Positions 33,797-42,032 of a DNA stretch of 64,000 nt are shown here, in pieces. Below the pieces are notes generated by a model. The model did not search any database and had not been told where the DNA came from. It was given only the letters and a program-made list of their open reading frames with translations. How positions within the stretch are numbered: position 1 is the stretch's first letter; each line of letters starts with the position of its first letter. The position numbers and the translations under genes were made by a program. The stretch is from Mycolicibacterium tusciae (lineage in GTDB: Bacteria; Actinomycetota; Actinomycetes; Mycobacteriales; Mycobacteriaceae), in contig NZ_MVIM01000015.1 in assembly GCF_002086795.1 (NCBI RefSeq), positions 62,001 through 126,000 on the forward strand. The letters are read 5' to 3'.

Positions 33797-34854
33797 CTCC
33801 CCAGCGACTTCGCGAACCCACTCACGTCGCGGATCGAGGCGTGAAACACCTCCGGCATCACGTGCGGCAGTAACAGGTCACCACCGTGGCACGTGCCCGC
33901 GACCACCCGGCCCACTGTCGGCACCCCCGCCTGCAGGAGCCGGCGGTAGTACTGCAGTCCCTCGTCGCGCAGCGGGTCCAGCTCGTTGACCGAGATGACG
34001 TGCGGCGGCAGGCCCGCCAATTCGTCATCGGTGGCCACCGCGGCCCAGCAGGCCGCGTCGTCGCCATGGCTGTCGGTGGGGTCATAGAGCGAGCCGAGCA
34101 GTGCCAGTTGGTGGCACGTGACGAAGTACTCGTCGTTCTCGGTGAGCGACGGCAGGTCCTCACAGTCCTCGAGCCAGCGGTTCGAGATGTACGGGCACTG
34201 CGCGTAGAAGCCGGCGATTTCGTCCAGCCAGCCTTCCCGCTTCGCTTTGTGCGCGACGGTCAGCGTGAGGTTCCCGCCACCGGACTCGCCGGACACGATC
34301 AGCTGCGCGATGCCGAGCTCGCCGCGGTTGCCGGCAGCCCATCGGACCGCGGCTGCGCAGTCGTTCAGACCCGCGGGGAACGGGTGCGGTCCGAGCTTGC
34401 CGCCGGAGTTGCGGAACTCCACACCGATCACGACGACCCCGGTGGCAGCGAGATGTTCGCGCAGCATCATGTATCCGACGTCCGCGGCGGCGCCGATCGC
34501 CATGCCGCCACCGTGCAGGTGCACGACGCCCGGGAGCGGTCCGTCGGCGCCGTCGGGCCTGCTGATGTAGAGCGTGACGTCGTTGCCGTCGTCACCGGTG
34601 ACGGTGGTCGTCGTGGTGGTGACACCCTCGGCCGCGGATGCTGATTGCGCGAACACGTCGAAGATCGCGCCCATGCCCTCTTCGCTCATCGTCGCGAACG
34701 CCAGCCGCTCCTCAAGGGGTGCGTCGACGGCCAGCTCTATCGGCGGCAGCCGACCGTCGAGCCCGAACTCGGCGAGCGCCTTGACCATTCGCGGGTCGGA
34801 GCGGGGATCGGTGGCGAGTGTCGAATCCGGATCAGCGTGACGTCCATAAGTCAT
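33793..34854 (-). CDS. Alpha/beta hydrolase, HSL-type esterase/lipase
   Basis: 353 aa. Oxyanion motif HLHGGGMAIG and nucleophile motif VSGESGGGNL (GxSxG) identify a hormone-sensitive-lipase-like esterase; the DPLRDEG segment carries the Asp and the catalytic His is probably in GTCHGGD. Cytosolic, no signal. Start 34854 follows TACGGT by 6 nt. It lies downstream of menG on the same strand but has its own promoter. The lipid or drug substrate is unknown. Confidence 0.85.
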   Translation of the reverse strand: MTYGRHADPDSTLATDPRSDPRMVKALAEFGLDGRLPPIELAVDAPLEERLAFATMSEEGMGAIFDVFAQSASAAEGVTTTTTTVTGDDGNDVTLYISRPDGADGPLPGVVHLHGGGMAIGAAADVGYMMLREHLAATGVVVIGVEFRNSGGKLGPHPFPAGLNDCAAAVRWAAGNRGELGIAQLIVSGESGGGNLTLTVAHKAKREGWLDEIAGFYAQCPYISNRWLEDCEDLPSLTENDEYFVTCHQLALLGSLYDPTDSHGDDAACWAAVATDDELAGLPPHVISVNELDPLRDEGLQYYRRLLQAGVPTVGRVVAGTCHGGDLLLPHVMPEVFHASIRDVSGFAKSLGS

Positions 34855-34860
34855 GGCGCG

Positions 34861-34866
34861 ACCGTA
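34861..34866 (-). promoter_or_regulatory. -10 hexamer TACGGT, leaderless promoter
   Basis: On the minus strand TACGGT, 6 nt, then ATG 34854. Confidence 0.5.
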
Positions 34867-34900
34867 CAACGGTCGGCAGTTGTGAACGCGCGCTTTACCG

Positions 34901-35587
34901 TTAAGGTTTGGTCGCAGCGTGCAGCGCCACGATGCCGCCGCTCAGGTTGCGCCACCGCACCGCCGACCAGCCTGCGTCGGCGATGTGTCGCGCGAGGTCG
35001 GGCTGGTCGGGCCACGCGCGGATCGACTCGGCGAGGTAGACGTAGGCGTCGGGATTCGACGACACCGCGCTCGCCATCCGCGGCAGCGCTTGCATCAGGT
35101 ACTCCTTGTAGGCCGTCGCGAACAGCCTGTTCGTCGGCGTCGAGAACTCGCACACAACCAGCCGCCCGCCGGGCCGCGTCACCCGGGCCATCTCACGGAG
35201 CGCCGCGCCGTGGTCAACGATGTTGCGCAGCCCGAAGCTGATGGTCACCGCGTCGAACACGGCGTCGCCGAACGGCAGCTTGGTGCCGTCGGCGGCGACC
35301 TTGGGCACCTTGCGCGCACTGCCCGCCGCGAGCATGCCGACGGAGAAGTCCGCGGCCACGCACCATGCCCCCGAAGTTTCGAGTTCCACGGTCGAGACGG
35401 CGGTGCCGGCGGCCAGGTCGAGCACCTTGTCACCAGGGCCGATACGTAGCGCCTCGCGCGTCGCCCGCCGCCAGAAGCGGTCCTGCCCGAGAGACAACAC
35501 CGTGTTCGTGAGGTCGTAACGGCGCGCCACCCCGTCGAACATCGACGCGACCTCGTGGGGATCCTTGTCCAGCGTCGCGCGGTTCAC
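34901..35587 (-). CDS. menG: Demethylmenaquinone methyltransferase
   Basis: 228 aa. UbiE/MenG signature: DKDPHEVASMFDGVARRYDLTN, SAM motif VLDLAAGTA, SFGLRNIVDH and GGRLVVCEFSTP. It adds the ring methyl group in the last common step of menaquinone synthesis. Corresponds to Rv0558 (there called menH/ubiE). GTG 35587 is set by TAGCGT 7 nt upstream; longer starts would enter the divergent SDR promoter. Confidence 0.95.
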   Translation of the reverse strand: MNRATLDKDPHEVASMFDGVARRYDLTNTVLSLGQDRFWRRATREALRIGPGDKVLDLAAGTAVSTVELETSGAWCVAADFSVGMLAAGSARKVPKVAADGTKLPFGDAVFDAVTISFGLRNIVDHGAALREMARVTRPGGRLVVCEFSTPTNRLFATAYKEYLMQALPRMASAVSSNPDAYVYLAESIRAWPDQPDLARHIADAGWSAVRWRNLSGGIVALHAATKP

Positions 35588-35594
35588 AACGGCG

Positions 35595-35600
35595 ACGCTA
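35595..35600 (-). promoter_or_regulatory. -10 hexamer TAGCGT, leaderless promoter of menG
   Basis: On the minus strand TAGCGT, 7 nt, then GTG 35587. Confidence 0.55.
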
Positions 35601-35657
35601 CCTGTCACCATCCGGGCGCCGGGAATGGAATGCGCCCCAGCGGGCATTTACCCGCAC

Positions 35658-36482
35658 ATGGCGGAAAAAGTTTGGTTCATCACCGGTACATCGCGGGGCT
35701 TCGGGCGAGAGTGGGCCATCGCGGCACTCGAGCGCGGCGACAAGGTCGCGGCGACGGCGCGGAACACGTCGACCCTGGACGATCTGGTCGCGAAATTCGG
35801 GGACGCGCTGCTGCCGATTCAACTCGACGTGACCGACCGCGATGCAGACTTCGCGGCGGTGAAACAGGCGCACGATCACTTCGGTCGGCTCGACATCGTC
35901 GTCAACAACGCGGGCTACGGCCACTTCGGTTTCATCGAGGAGCTGACCGAACAGGAGGCGCGCGACCAGATCGAGACCAACGTGTTCGGTGCCCTGTGGG
36001 TCACCCAGGCGGCGCTGCCCTACCTTCGGGCGCAGCGCAGCGGGCACATCATCCAGGTGTCGTCGATCGGCGGGATCACCGCGTTCCAGAACGTCGGCAT
36101 CTATCACGCCTCGAAGTGGGCCCTGGAAGGGTTCTCGCAGTCACTGGCGCAGGAGGTCGCGCCGTTCGGGATTCATGTGACGCTGATCGAACCCGGCGGG
36201 TTCTCGACCGATTGGGCGGGGTCGTCGTCGAAACGGTCGACACCGCACCCTGATTACAAAGAGGTGCATGAAGAGGCGGACCGGCTACGCAGCCAGCGCG
36301 TCTCGGAGCCCGGTGACCCGAGGGCGTCAGCGGCCGCGGTACTCAAGCTCGTCGACGCCGAAAAGCCGCCGCTGCGAATCTTTTTCGGTGAGCTGCCGCT
36401 GCAGCTGGCCAAGGCCGACTACGAAAGCCGGCTGGCTACCTGGGAGGAATGGCAACCGGTGTCGATCGAGGCGCAGGGCTAG
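35658..36482 (+). CDS. Short-chain dehydrogenase/reductase
   Basis: 274 aa classical SDR: TGTSRGFGREW cofactor loop, NNAGYGHFG, and catalytic Ser with YHASKWALEG. The substrate is unknown; the length and tail resemble oxidoreductases acting on ketones or sterols, which is only a family-level hint. ATG 35658 gives the normal N-terminus directly before the Rossmann strand. Divergent from menG, followed by a long hairpin at 36493. Confidence 0.85.
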   Translation: MAEKVWFITGTSRGFGREWAIAALERGDKVAATARNTSTLDDLVAKFGDALLPIQLDVTDRDADFAAVKQAHDHFGRLDIVVNNAGYGHFGFIEELTEQEARDQIETNVFGALWVTQAALPYLRAQRSGHIIQVSSIGGITAFQNVGIYHASKWALEGFSQSLAQEVAPFGIHVTLIEPGGFSTDWAGSSSKRSTPHPDYKEVHEEADRLRSQRVSEPGDPRASAAAVLKLVDAEKPPLRIFFGELPLQLAKADYESRLATWEEWQPVSIEAQG

Positions 36483-36492
36483 CATTTTCAGC

Positions 36493-36552
36493 GCGAGCAG
36501 ACGTGAAAACCCCCAATTGCGTGCAAAATAGGGGGTGCGAGCGTCTGCTCGC
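36493..36552. terminator. Long imperfect hairpin between convergent genes
   Basis: Outer arms GCGAGCAGACG and CGTCTGCTCGC (11 bp, perfect), 6 unpaired bases on each side, inner CCCCC/GGGGG, loop of 16 nt. It lies between the stops of the SDR and mgtA, suiting a bidirectional terminator; there is no U-run. Confidence 0.65.
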
Positions 36553-36563
36553 CGGAGGCGACG

Positions 36564-37691
36564 CTAGGCGGCCTTGAGGCGGCGCAGGCCGATGACCTCG
36601 TCGTAGTGTCCGAGCAGCTCGTCGCAGATCGCAGGCCACGTCCGGGTCAGCACGCTGCGGCGCGCCGCCACCGAGTAGCGCTGCCGTTCGGCGATCAGAT
36701 GGTCGACGGCCGCTGGCAATTTGGCTTCGAACTCGTCGACCGACAGCAGCAGTCCGGTGCGGTAGGGCGTGACGAGATCACGCGGACCGCCGGCATTGGG
36801 TGCGATCGCCGGCAGCCCCGAGGCCATCGCCTCCTGCACCGCCTGGCAGAAGGTCTCGTGCTCGCCGGGGTGGACGAAGACATCCATGCTTGCGTACGCG
36901 GCGGCCAGCTCTGAGCCGAACAGGGCACCGGTGAAGACGGCTGACGGCAGCATGGTTTCGAGCTTCGCGCGGTCGACGCCGTCACCGACGACGACCACCT
37001 GAAGATCGTCGCGCGCCGACAGTGCTGCCAGCCGCTCGACGTGCTTCTCCGGCGCCAGCCGGCCGACGAATCCAACGATCGGCTTACCCCGTGGGGACCA
37101 CAGGCTGCGCAGACTCTCGTCGCGTGCCGAAGGTGCAAACCCGGTGATGTCGACGCCGCGCGCCCACTTGTGCACCCGTGGGATGCGATGGGCCGTCAGG
37201 TTTTCCATCGCAGCGGCCGACGGCCCCAGTGTGCGGTCGGCGCGGGTGTGGACCATCCGCGTCCACGCCCAAGCCGCCCTGGACGCAAAGCCCATGCCAT
37301 AGCTCTCTGCGAAACCTGCGACATCCGTTTGGAATACGGCGACTGTCGGCACGCCGAGGTGACGCGCGGCGAGCATGCCGCCCCAACCGAGCAGAGCCGG
37401 CGAGGCCAGGTGCACGACATCGGGATCGAACCCGCGCAACACACTCACCATGCGGGGACGTGGCACGCCAAGCGGCAGCGATGTGATTTTCGGGAACATC
37501 CGCGACGGCACCCGGTGCACCCGGATACCTTCGTAGATCTTGTCGGCCGCCGGCTCACCTCGCGGGGTGTCCGGTGCGATGACGAGGGCCTCATGACCCG
37601 TGCAGCGGAGATGCTCGAGCACCCGAAGCACCGAGTTGGTGACGCCGTTGACATTCGGGAGGAACGATTCTGCGACGATTGCAACGCGCAC
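36564..37691 (-). CDS. mgtA: GDP-mannose-dependent alpha-mannosyltransferase
   Basis: 375 aa GT-B glycosyltransferase (GT4-like): N-terminal ESFLPNVNGVTNSVLRVLEHL, then GFVGRLAPEKHVERL and the donor-binding PGEHETFCQAVQEAMASGLP. The M. tuberculosis gene in this position, Rv0557 (MgtA, formerly PimB), mannosylates a glucuronic-acid diacylglycerol glycolipid. It begins with GTG. It is separated from menG here by the SDR on the other strand, unlike M. tuberculosis, where the two genes are adjacent. Confidence 0.9.
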   Translation of the reverse strand: MRVAIVAESFLPNVNGVTNSVLRVLEHLRCTGHEALVIAPDTPRGEPAADKIYEGIRVHRVPSRMFPKITSLPLGVPRPRMVSVLRGFDPDVVHLASPALLGWGGMLAARHLGVPTVAVFQTDVAGFAESYGMGFASRAAWAWTRMVHTRADRTLGPSAAAMENLTAHRIPRVHKWARGVDITGFAPSARDESLRSLWSPRGKPIVGFVGRLAPEKHVERLAALSARDDLQVVVVGDGVDRAKLETMLPSAVFTGALFGSELAAAYASMDVFVHPGEHETFCQAVQEAMASGLPAIAPNAGGPRDLVTPYRTGLLLSVDEFEAKLPAAVDHLIAERQRYSVAARRSVLTRTWPAICDELLGHYDEVIGLRRLKAA

Positions 37692-37824
37692 GCCTCGAGA
37701 GTCCCATCGGCGGCTGTCGTCAAGGTTTCCTGCAGGGATATGTCACGCGAATAGCTCGTGCCGATGAACGGATTCTCCAGGTCCGCGTTTTCGAGTACTC
37801 TGCGCTCAAAGAAAGGCGGTTGAC

Positions 37825-38499
37825 ATGCGGATTTCCCGGTTGGCATCGGTGGCCATCGCTGCGGTGCTGATTGCCACCGGTTGCACTACGCAGGTGACCG
37901 GCACTGCGCTCCGCGATCCCGTGCAACCTCCGTTGACCCTGAGCGAAGACGGCTACGGCATCGTCGCGGGATTCGAGGACGCGCCGACGCGCATCGAGAT
38001 CTTCACCGAGCCGCAGTGTTCCCATTGCGCGGATCTGCAGGCCGATTTCGGCGATCAGTTCGCGTACTACATCGGCGTCGGGGCGCTGAAGATCACCTAT
38101 CGACCCTTGACATTCCTGGACAGCGGGGGCGGCGGCTACTCGGCGAATGTGAGCAACGCACTGTTTCTTGCCGCCGAGGGCGATGCGACGGGAACGCAGT
38201 TCCAGCGCCTCGTCGAGGAGCTGTACGCACACCAGCAACGGGCCAAGGGTGGCCCCGGCCCCACCGACGACGAAATGGCCGACATGGCGAAGACGGCGGG
38301 CATGCCGGACACCGTCGCGAATCGCATCGCCGATGCTGGGTCAGCGATCAACACCCAGGACATGGACACCGCCAACTTCGAGTACCTGTACGCGATCGAC
38401 CCGCTGAACACCGGCACACCAACGGTTTACGACCCGCAGACCGACGAGAAGATCGACATCTACGACAACAACTGGCTGAACACGCTGATGCAGACCTGA
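37825..38499 (+). CDS. Thioredoxin-fold (DsbA-like) lipoprotein
   Basis: 224 aa. Lipobox LIATGCTT anchors it outside the membrane. The thioredoxin-like domain has IFTEPQCSHCADL with CSHC as the redox pair and a cis-Pro-like GTPTVYDP near the end. It probably acts in disulfide formation or isomerisation of exported proteins. GAAAGG precedes the ATG, and TACTCT at 37796-37801 is a candidate -10. Divergent from mgtA. Confidence 0.8.
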   Translation: MRISRLASVAIAAVLIATGCTTQVTGTALRDPVQPPLTLSEDGYGIVAGFEDAPTRIEIFTEPQCSHCADLQADFGDQFAYYIGVGALKITYRPLTFLDSGGGGYSANVSNALFLAAEGDATGTQFQRLVEELYAHQQRAKGGPGPTDDEMADMAKTAGMPDTVANRIADAGSAINTQDMDTANFEYLYAIDPLNTGTPTVYDPQTDEKIDIYDNNWLNTLMQT

Positions 38500-38502
38500 G
38501 GT

Positions 38503-39018
38503 CTACCCGACCTTCTGCACCGAAACCCGCCCTAGGTCGCGGCGGCGCTCCAGATAGGCCAGGCCCGACAGTGCCGCCACCGCGATGAGCCAGCCGACGA
38601 CCGCGATGGAACCGGCCGGGATGATCGCCAGCGAGGCGTTGCGATCCCGGACCCGTACCAAATCCGGGTTGTTCGTGTCGTATTCGACGTAGATCCGCAT
38701 ACCCGTCTCCAGTTCGGACGGGTACAGCACACCCAGCTCGGGGCGGTAGGTCACGCGGTCTGGCGTCACGAACTCGATGGTCGACCGTCGCGGTCCGGCG
38801 CTGAGCACCTCGGCGGCGGCCACGCCCATGTGCCGCTCGATCTGCCGGTCGTTACGCCACGCGCCCATCACCATGAGCACCGACTGCAGCGTCACCAAAC
38901 ACGCGACGAGCACGATTCCGATGCGGATCCGCCGGAACACACGCTGCGCCCGCGTCTCGGTGGGGTCGGGCGACAGTCGCGGAACCAGCTTGCGCCACAA
39001 CGCGATAACGCGGCTCAC
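38503..39018 (-). CDS. DUF3592-type membrane protein
   Basis: 171 aa: two membrane helices (about residues 30-52 and 130-153) around an extracytoplasmic beta-rich domain with VTYRPELGVLYPSELETGMRIYVEYDTNNPDLVRV, the DUF3592 pattern. It occupies the position of Rv0556, next to menD. The GTG start lies in the second of two 15-bp direct repeats; the first copy contains the menD stop. Confidence 0.8.
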   Translation of the reverse strand: MSRVIALWRKLVPRLSPDPTETRAQRVFRRIRIGIVLVACLVTLQSVLMVMGAWRNDRQIERHMGVAAAEVLSAGPRRSTIEFVTPDRVTYRPELGVLYPSELETGMRIYVEYDTNNPDLVRVRDRNASLAIIPAGSIAVVGWLIAVAALSGLAYLERRRDLGRVSVQKVG

Positions 39019-39051
39019 AGTGCAGTCTCGTTCGCTCGGCTCACAGTGCAG
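39011..39051. repeat. 15-bp direct repeat spanning the menD stop and next start
   Basis: CGGCTCACAGTGCAG occurs at 39011-39025 and 39037-39051. On the minus strand each contains CACTGTGAGCC: in one copy TGA is the menD stop, in the other GTG is the DUF3592 start. Confidence 0.85.
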
Positions 39052-40681
39052 CCTTGATCGACGCGTGCAGAGCTCGCAGCGACGACCGGTCGGCCTTCAC
39101 CTCCAGTACCCGCATCCCGTCGAACGGTTCGTCGAGCGCCTCCACCAGACCGTCGACCTCGATCTGCCTGCTGTCGATGTGGTACGCCCGGCACAACGCG
39201 CCGACGTCCACATCGTGCGGGGTACCGAATATCCGCGACGACACGTCGGAGAACCGCGGATCGCCTTGCTCTAGCAGTTCGAAGATGCCGCCGCCGTTGT
39301 CGTTCGACACGACGATGGTGAGATTGCGCGGCGTCGGCTCGGTCGGACCGATCAGCAGCCCGGAGCTGTCGTGCACGAACGTCAGGTCACCGATCAGCGC
39401 GAGGGTCCTGCCGTCATGCGCGAGCGCGGCGCCGATCGCCGTCGACACCGTGCCATCGATCCCGGCGACTCCGCGGTTTGACCGCACCTTCAAGCCTTGG
39501 GTGTTGAGGCCGACGAGCGCGGCATCCCGCACCGGGTTCGACGCGCCCAGCACCAATTGGTCGCCGGTGCGGACCGCGTCGGCGACGGCGGCCGCCACAT
39601 GGAGTCCCGTCTTGAGCGGATGGGCCTCCAACTGGGCCCGAACGGCGTCCACAGCGTGCCTGTTGACCTCATCGCATCGCGCCAACCAGGCGGGATCGGG
39701 TTCTCCGCTGGTCACGGCGCGTGTTCCGGTCGCGGCCGAGTTCCCCGACACGTCCGGCCAGCGCGGGCCCGTCGTCAGCGCGTAGACCGGGACCGCCGGA
39801 TCGGCCAGCAGCGTCGACACCGGCCGGTGCAGCGTCGGGCGGCCCAGCATGATGACCTGCTTCGGCCGCACCAGCCGCAGGGCGAACGGATGCAGCGGGT
39901 TGGCGGCCGGTGGCGCCGTCGGCTCCGCGACGGTCGGGAGCGCAGCGAGGTTCGGGTGCACACCGGCACCGTGGCCGGCGATGACGACCGTGTCCGGCGT
40001 CAGGTCGATGTCGAGCGGCTGATCGAAGATGACCGGCGGCGTGTACGTCCACGGCTTGCCGTCGGGCCGTCCTTGCGGGCAATAGTTGCCGCTGGAGCTC
40101 AAGCTGTCCGCGACGCCGGGCACCAGCGGTTCGCGCAGCGGAATGTCGAACTGCACGGGCCCCGCGTTGGCCGAACGAGATCCGGTGGCGGCCACTAGGA
40201 CTCGACACGTCGCCGACCGCCACTGCGCGTTGAGAGCGTCCATTTGATCTGGCCTGTCCTCGGCGAGGCCGAGGCTGATGGTCTCGCGCACCTGCGTGCC
40301 GAAGTAGCCCAGCTGCTCGAACGTCTGGTTCGCTCCGGTGCCCAGCAATTCGTACGGCCGGTTGGCACTCAGCACGATGAGCGGCACCCGCGCGTAGTTG
40401 GCCTCCACCACCGCAGGACCGAGGTTGGCCACCGCCGTACCGGACGTCATCGCGACGCACACCGGCGCGCGCTCGGCGACGGCGAGGCCGATCGCCAGGA
40501 AGCCGGCGGTGCGTTCGTCGATGCGCACGTGCAGGCGCAGCCGGCCCGCACGGTCGGCGTCGTGCAGCGCGAACGCCAGCGGGGCGTTGCGCGAACCGGG
40601 GCACAGCACGACATCACGCACGCCGCCGCGGATCAGTTCGTCGACGACCACGCGGGCCTGCGTAGTCGAGGGGTTCACCAC
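39041..40681 (-). CDS. menD: SEPHCHC synthase MenD
   Basis: 546 aa. Thiamine-diphosphate enzyme of the acetolactate-synthase fold: N-terminal VVLCPGSRNAPLAFALHDADR with the catalytic-Glu region RIDERTAGFLAIG, and C-terminal ThDP motif IGDLTFVHDSSGL with SNDNGGGIFELL. It condenses 2-oxoglutarate with isochorismate, the first committed step of menaquinone synthesis. GTG start at 40681 overlaps the bpoC stop by 1 nt. Corresponds to Rv0555. Confidence 0.95.
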   Translation of the reverse strand: MVNPSTTQARVVVDELIRGGVRDVVLCPGSRNAPLAFALHDADRAGRLRLHVRIDERTAGFLAIGLAVAERAPVCVAMTSGTAVANLGPAVVEANYARVPLIVLSANRPYELLGTGANQTFEQLGYFGTQVRETISLGLAEDRPDQMDALNAQWRSATCRVLVAATGSRSANAGPVQFDIPLREPLVPGVADSLSSSGNYCPQGRPDGKPWTYTPPVIFDQPLDIDLTPDTVVIAGHGAGVHPNLAALPTVAEPTAPPAANPLHPFALRLVRPKQVIMLGRPTLHRPVSTLLADPAVPVYALTTGPRWPDVSGNSAATGTRAVTSGEPDPAWLARCDEVNRHAVDAVRAQLEAHPLKTGLHVAAAVADAVRTGDQLVLGASNPVRDAALVGLNTQGLKVRSNRGVAGIDGTVSTAIGAALAHDGRTLALIGDLTFVHDSSGLLIGPTEPTPRNLTIVVSNDNGGGIFELLEQGDPRFSDVSSRIFGTPHDVDVGALCRAYHIDSRQIEVDGLVEALDEPFDGMRVLEVKADRSSLRALHASIKAAL

Positions 40682-41463
40682 TACAGACTATCGGCGAAGA
40701 ATTTCAGCGCCGCGGCGTTGACTTCCTGCGGCTTCTCGAGGAATCCGAGGTGACCGGTGTCGGCAATCTCCAGGTAGTAGCCGGTACGGATGGCGTTGGC
40801 GACCTCACGCCCCAGATGCGGCGGCAGCACGATGTCGTCGGCGAACCCGATGACCAGCGTGGGCGTCGGAATACTTTGGTAAGCGGGCAGCCGATCATTC
40901 GTGGGTACGGCGTCGGTCTGACAGCGCAGTCCAGGCGACGGCTTGGTGGGCCACATCATGAACATCTCGGCCCAGTCGCGGACGAAGTCGTCGTTGTTCA
41001 GCGTGGCCGGCGAAAAGCTCTCCATCAGACGGATTTTCGCGTCGTAGGAGGCGGGCAGCTCGATGCCGGAGTCGTAGAGTTCACGCTCGGCGTCGCGGAA
41101 GAAGCTGCGGGCCCGGTCGTGGCGGCCGCGGGTGGCCATCAGCACCGAGGCACTGACCAGCTCTGGACGCGCCAGCATCAGTTCCTGCGCGATGTAGGAA
41201 CCCATCGAGACCCCGACGATGCGCGCAGGTCCGGCGTCGAGCTTCTCGATCAACTCGGCGGTGTCGGCGACCATCTCCTCGATGCCGAAATTGTCTTCGT
41301 TCTCGGTGGCGCCGATACCCCGGTTGTCGAAGGTGATGCAGCGGTATCCCGCGCGCTGGAACTCCGGCACCTGATGCAGGTGCCAGGTGCGACCCGCACC
41401 GCCCCTACCTGCGATGAACAGCACCGAATCGCCTTTACCGCGGTCGTCGTAGGCCAGATCCAC
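40681..41463 (-). CDS. bpoC: Alpha/beta hydrolase BpoC, candidate SHCHC synthase
   Basis: 260 aa. Alpha/beta hydrolase with GVSMGSYIAQEL (nucleophile Ser), Asp in GFADD and His in DTGHLGFLEKP. Annotated in mycobacteria as a non-heme peroxidase-like protein (Rv0554), but it sits between menC and menD, where other bacteria place menH, the hydrolase-fold SHCHC synthase; that role is an inference. GTG 41463 follows TAGCGT by 7 nt. Confidence 0.85.
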   Translation of the reverse strand: MDLAYDDRGKGDSVLFIAGRGGAGRTWHLHQVPEFQRAGYRCITFDNRGIGATENEDNFGIEEMVADTAELIEKLDAGPARIVGVSMGSYIAQELMLARPELVSASVLMATRGRHDRARSFFRDAERELYDSGIELPASYDAKIRLMESFSPATLNNDDFVRDWAEMFMMWPTKPSPGLRCQTDAVPTNDRLPAYQSIPTPTLVIGFADDIVLPPHLGREVANAIRTGYYLEIADTGHLGFLEKPQEVNAAALKFFADSL

Positions 41464-41470
41464 GCCGACG

Positions 41471-41476
41471 ACGCTA
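41471..41476 (-). promoter_or_regulatory. -10 hexamer TAGCGT, leaderless promoter of bpoC-menD
   Basis: On the minus strand TAGCGT, 7 nt, then GTG 41463. It gives bpoC-menD a start independent of the inserted genes upstream. Confidence 0.55.
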
Positions 41477-41478
41477 CT

Positions 41479-41979
41479 TCACTCGACCTCGGTGAACGCC
41501 ACCACCGGGATGCGGCGACCCTGCGTCGTCTTCTGGTATCCCGCATAGTTCGGCATGAACTGTGTGGCCAGCTCGAACAGTCGGTCGCGTTCGGCGCCCA
41601 GCATTTCCTCGCCGACGAAGGTGCCCCGGTAGCCGCGGGAGGTGAGCGTGACGCGGGGATTGGCCTTGACGTTGTGGTACCAGGCGGGATGCCGAACGCC
41701 GCCGTAGTTGGAGGCGACGACGATGACGCGGCCGCCGTCGGTGAAATACGTCAGCGGTGTGCTGCGCTGCTGACCGGACTTCGCGCCGGTGTGCGTGAGT
41801 AGGACCTCGGGTCGGACCATCGAGATCGACAGATGGCCCTTGGTCGCCTTGATCAGCGCGCGGTCGATGCGCCAGCCGTACCGGCGCAGGAACGTCTGCC
41901 CAGGACCTGTCGCCGTGAGACGCGCGCCGGCCCTGACCATGGCTGACGGCGGATTGGGCGGAACCTCGGGAATTCCCAC
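41479..41979 (-). CDS. DUF385 / F420-dependent nitroreductase-family protein
   Basis: 166 aa. LLTHTGAKSGQQRSTPLTYFTDGGRVIVVASNYGGVRHPAWYHNVKANP is the deazaflavin-dependent (Ddn-like) nitroreductase signature; these enzymes reduce quinones or nitro compounds with F420H2. GTG 41979 follows TACGGT by 7 nt, so the much longer open frame is rejected. Its place in the menaquinone cluster makes a quinone substrate plausible, since Ddn reduces menaquinone in M. tuberculosis. Confidence 0.8.
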   Translation of the reverse strand: MGIPEVPPNPPSAMVRAGARLTATGPGQTFLRRYGWRIDRALIKATKGHLSISMVRPEVLLTHTGAKSGQQRSTPLTYFTDGGRVIVVASNYGGVRHPAWYHNVKANPRVTLTSRGYRGTFVGEEMLGAERDRLFELATQFMPNYAGYQKTTQGRRIPVVAFTEVE

Positions 41980-41986
41980 GCCTGCG

Positions 41987-41992
41987 ACCGTA
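41987..41992 (-). promoter_or_regulatory. -10 hexamer TACGGT, leaderless promoter
   Basis: On the minus strand TACGGT, 7 nt, then GTG 41979. Confidence 0.55.
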
Positions 41993-42032
41993 TCGCAGCG
42001 AATCGGGCGCGCATACCAACCGTGAGCGGCTA

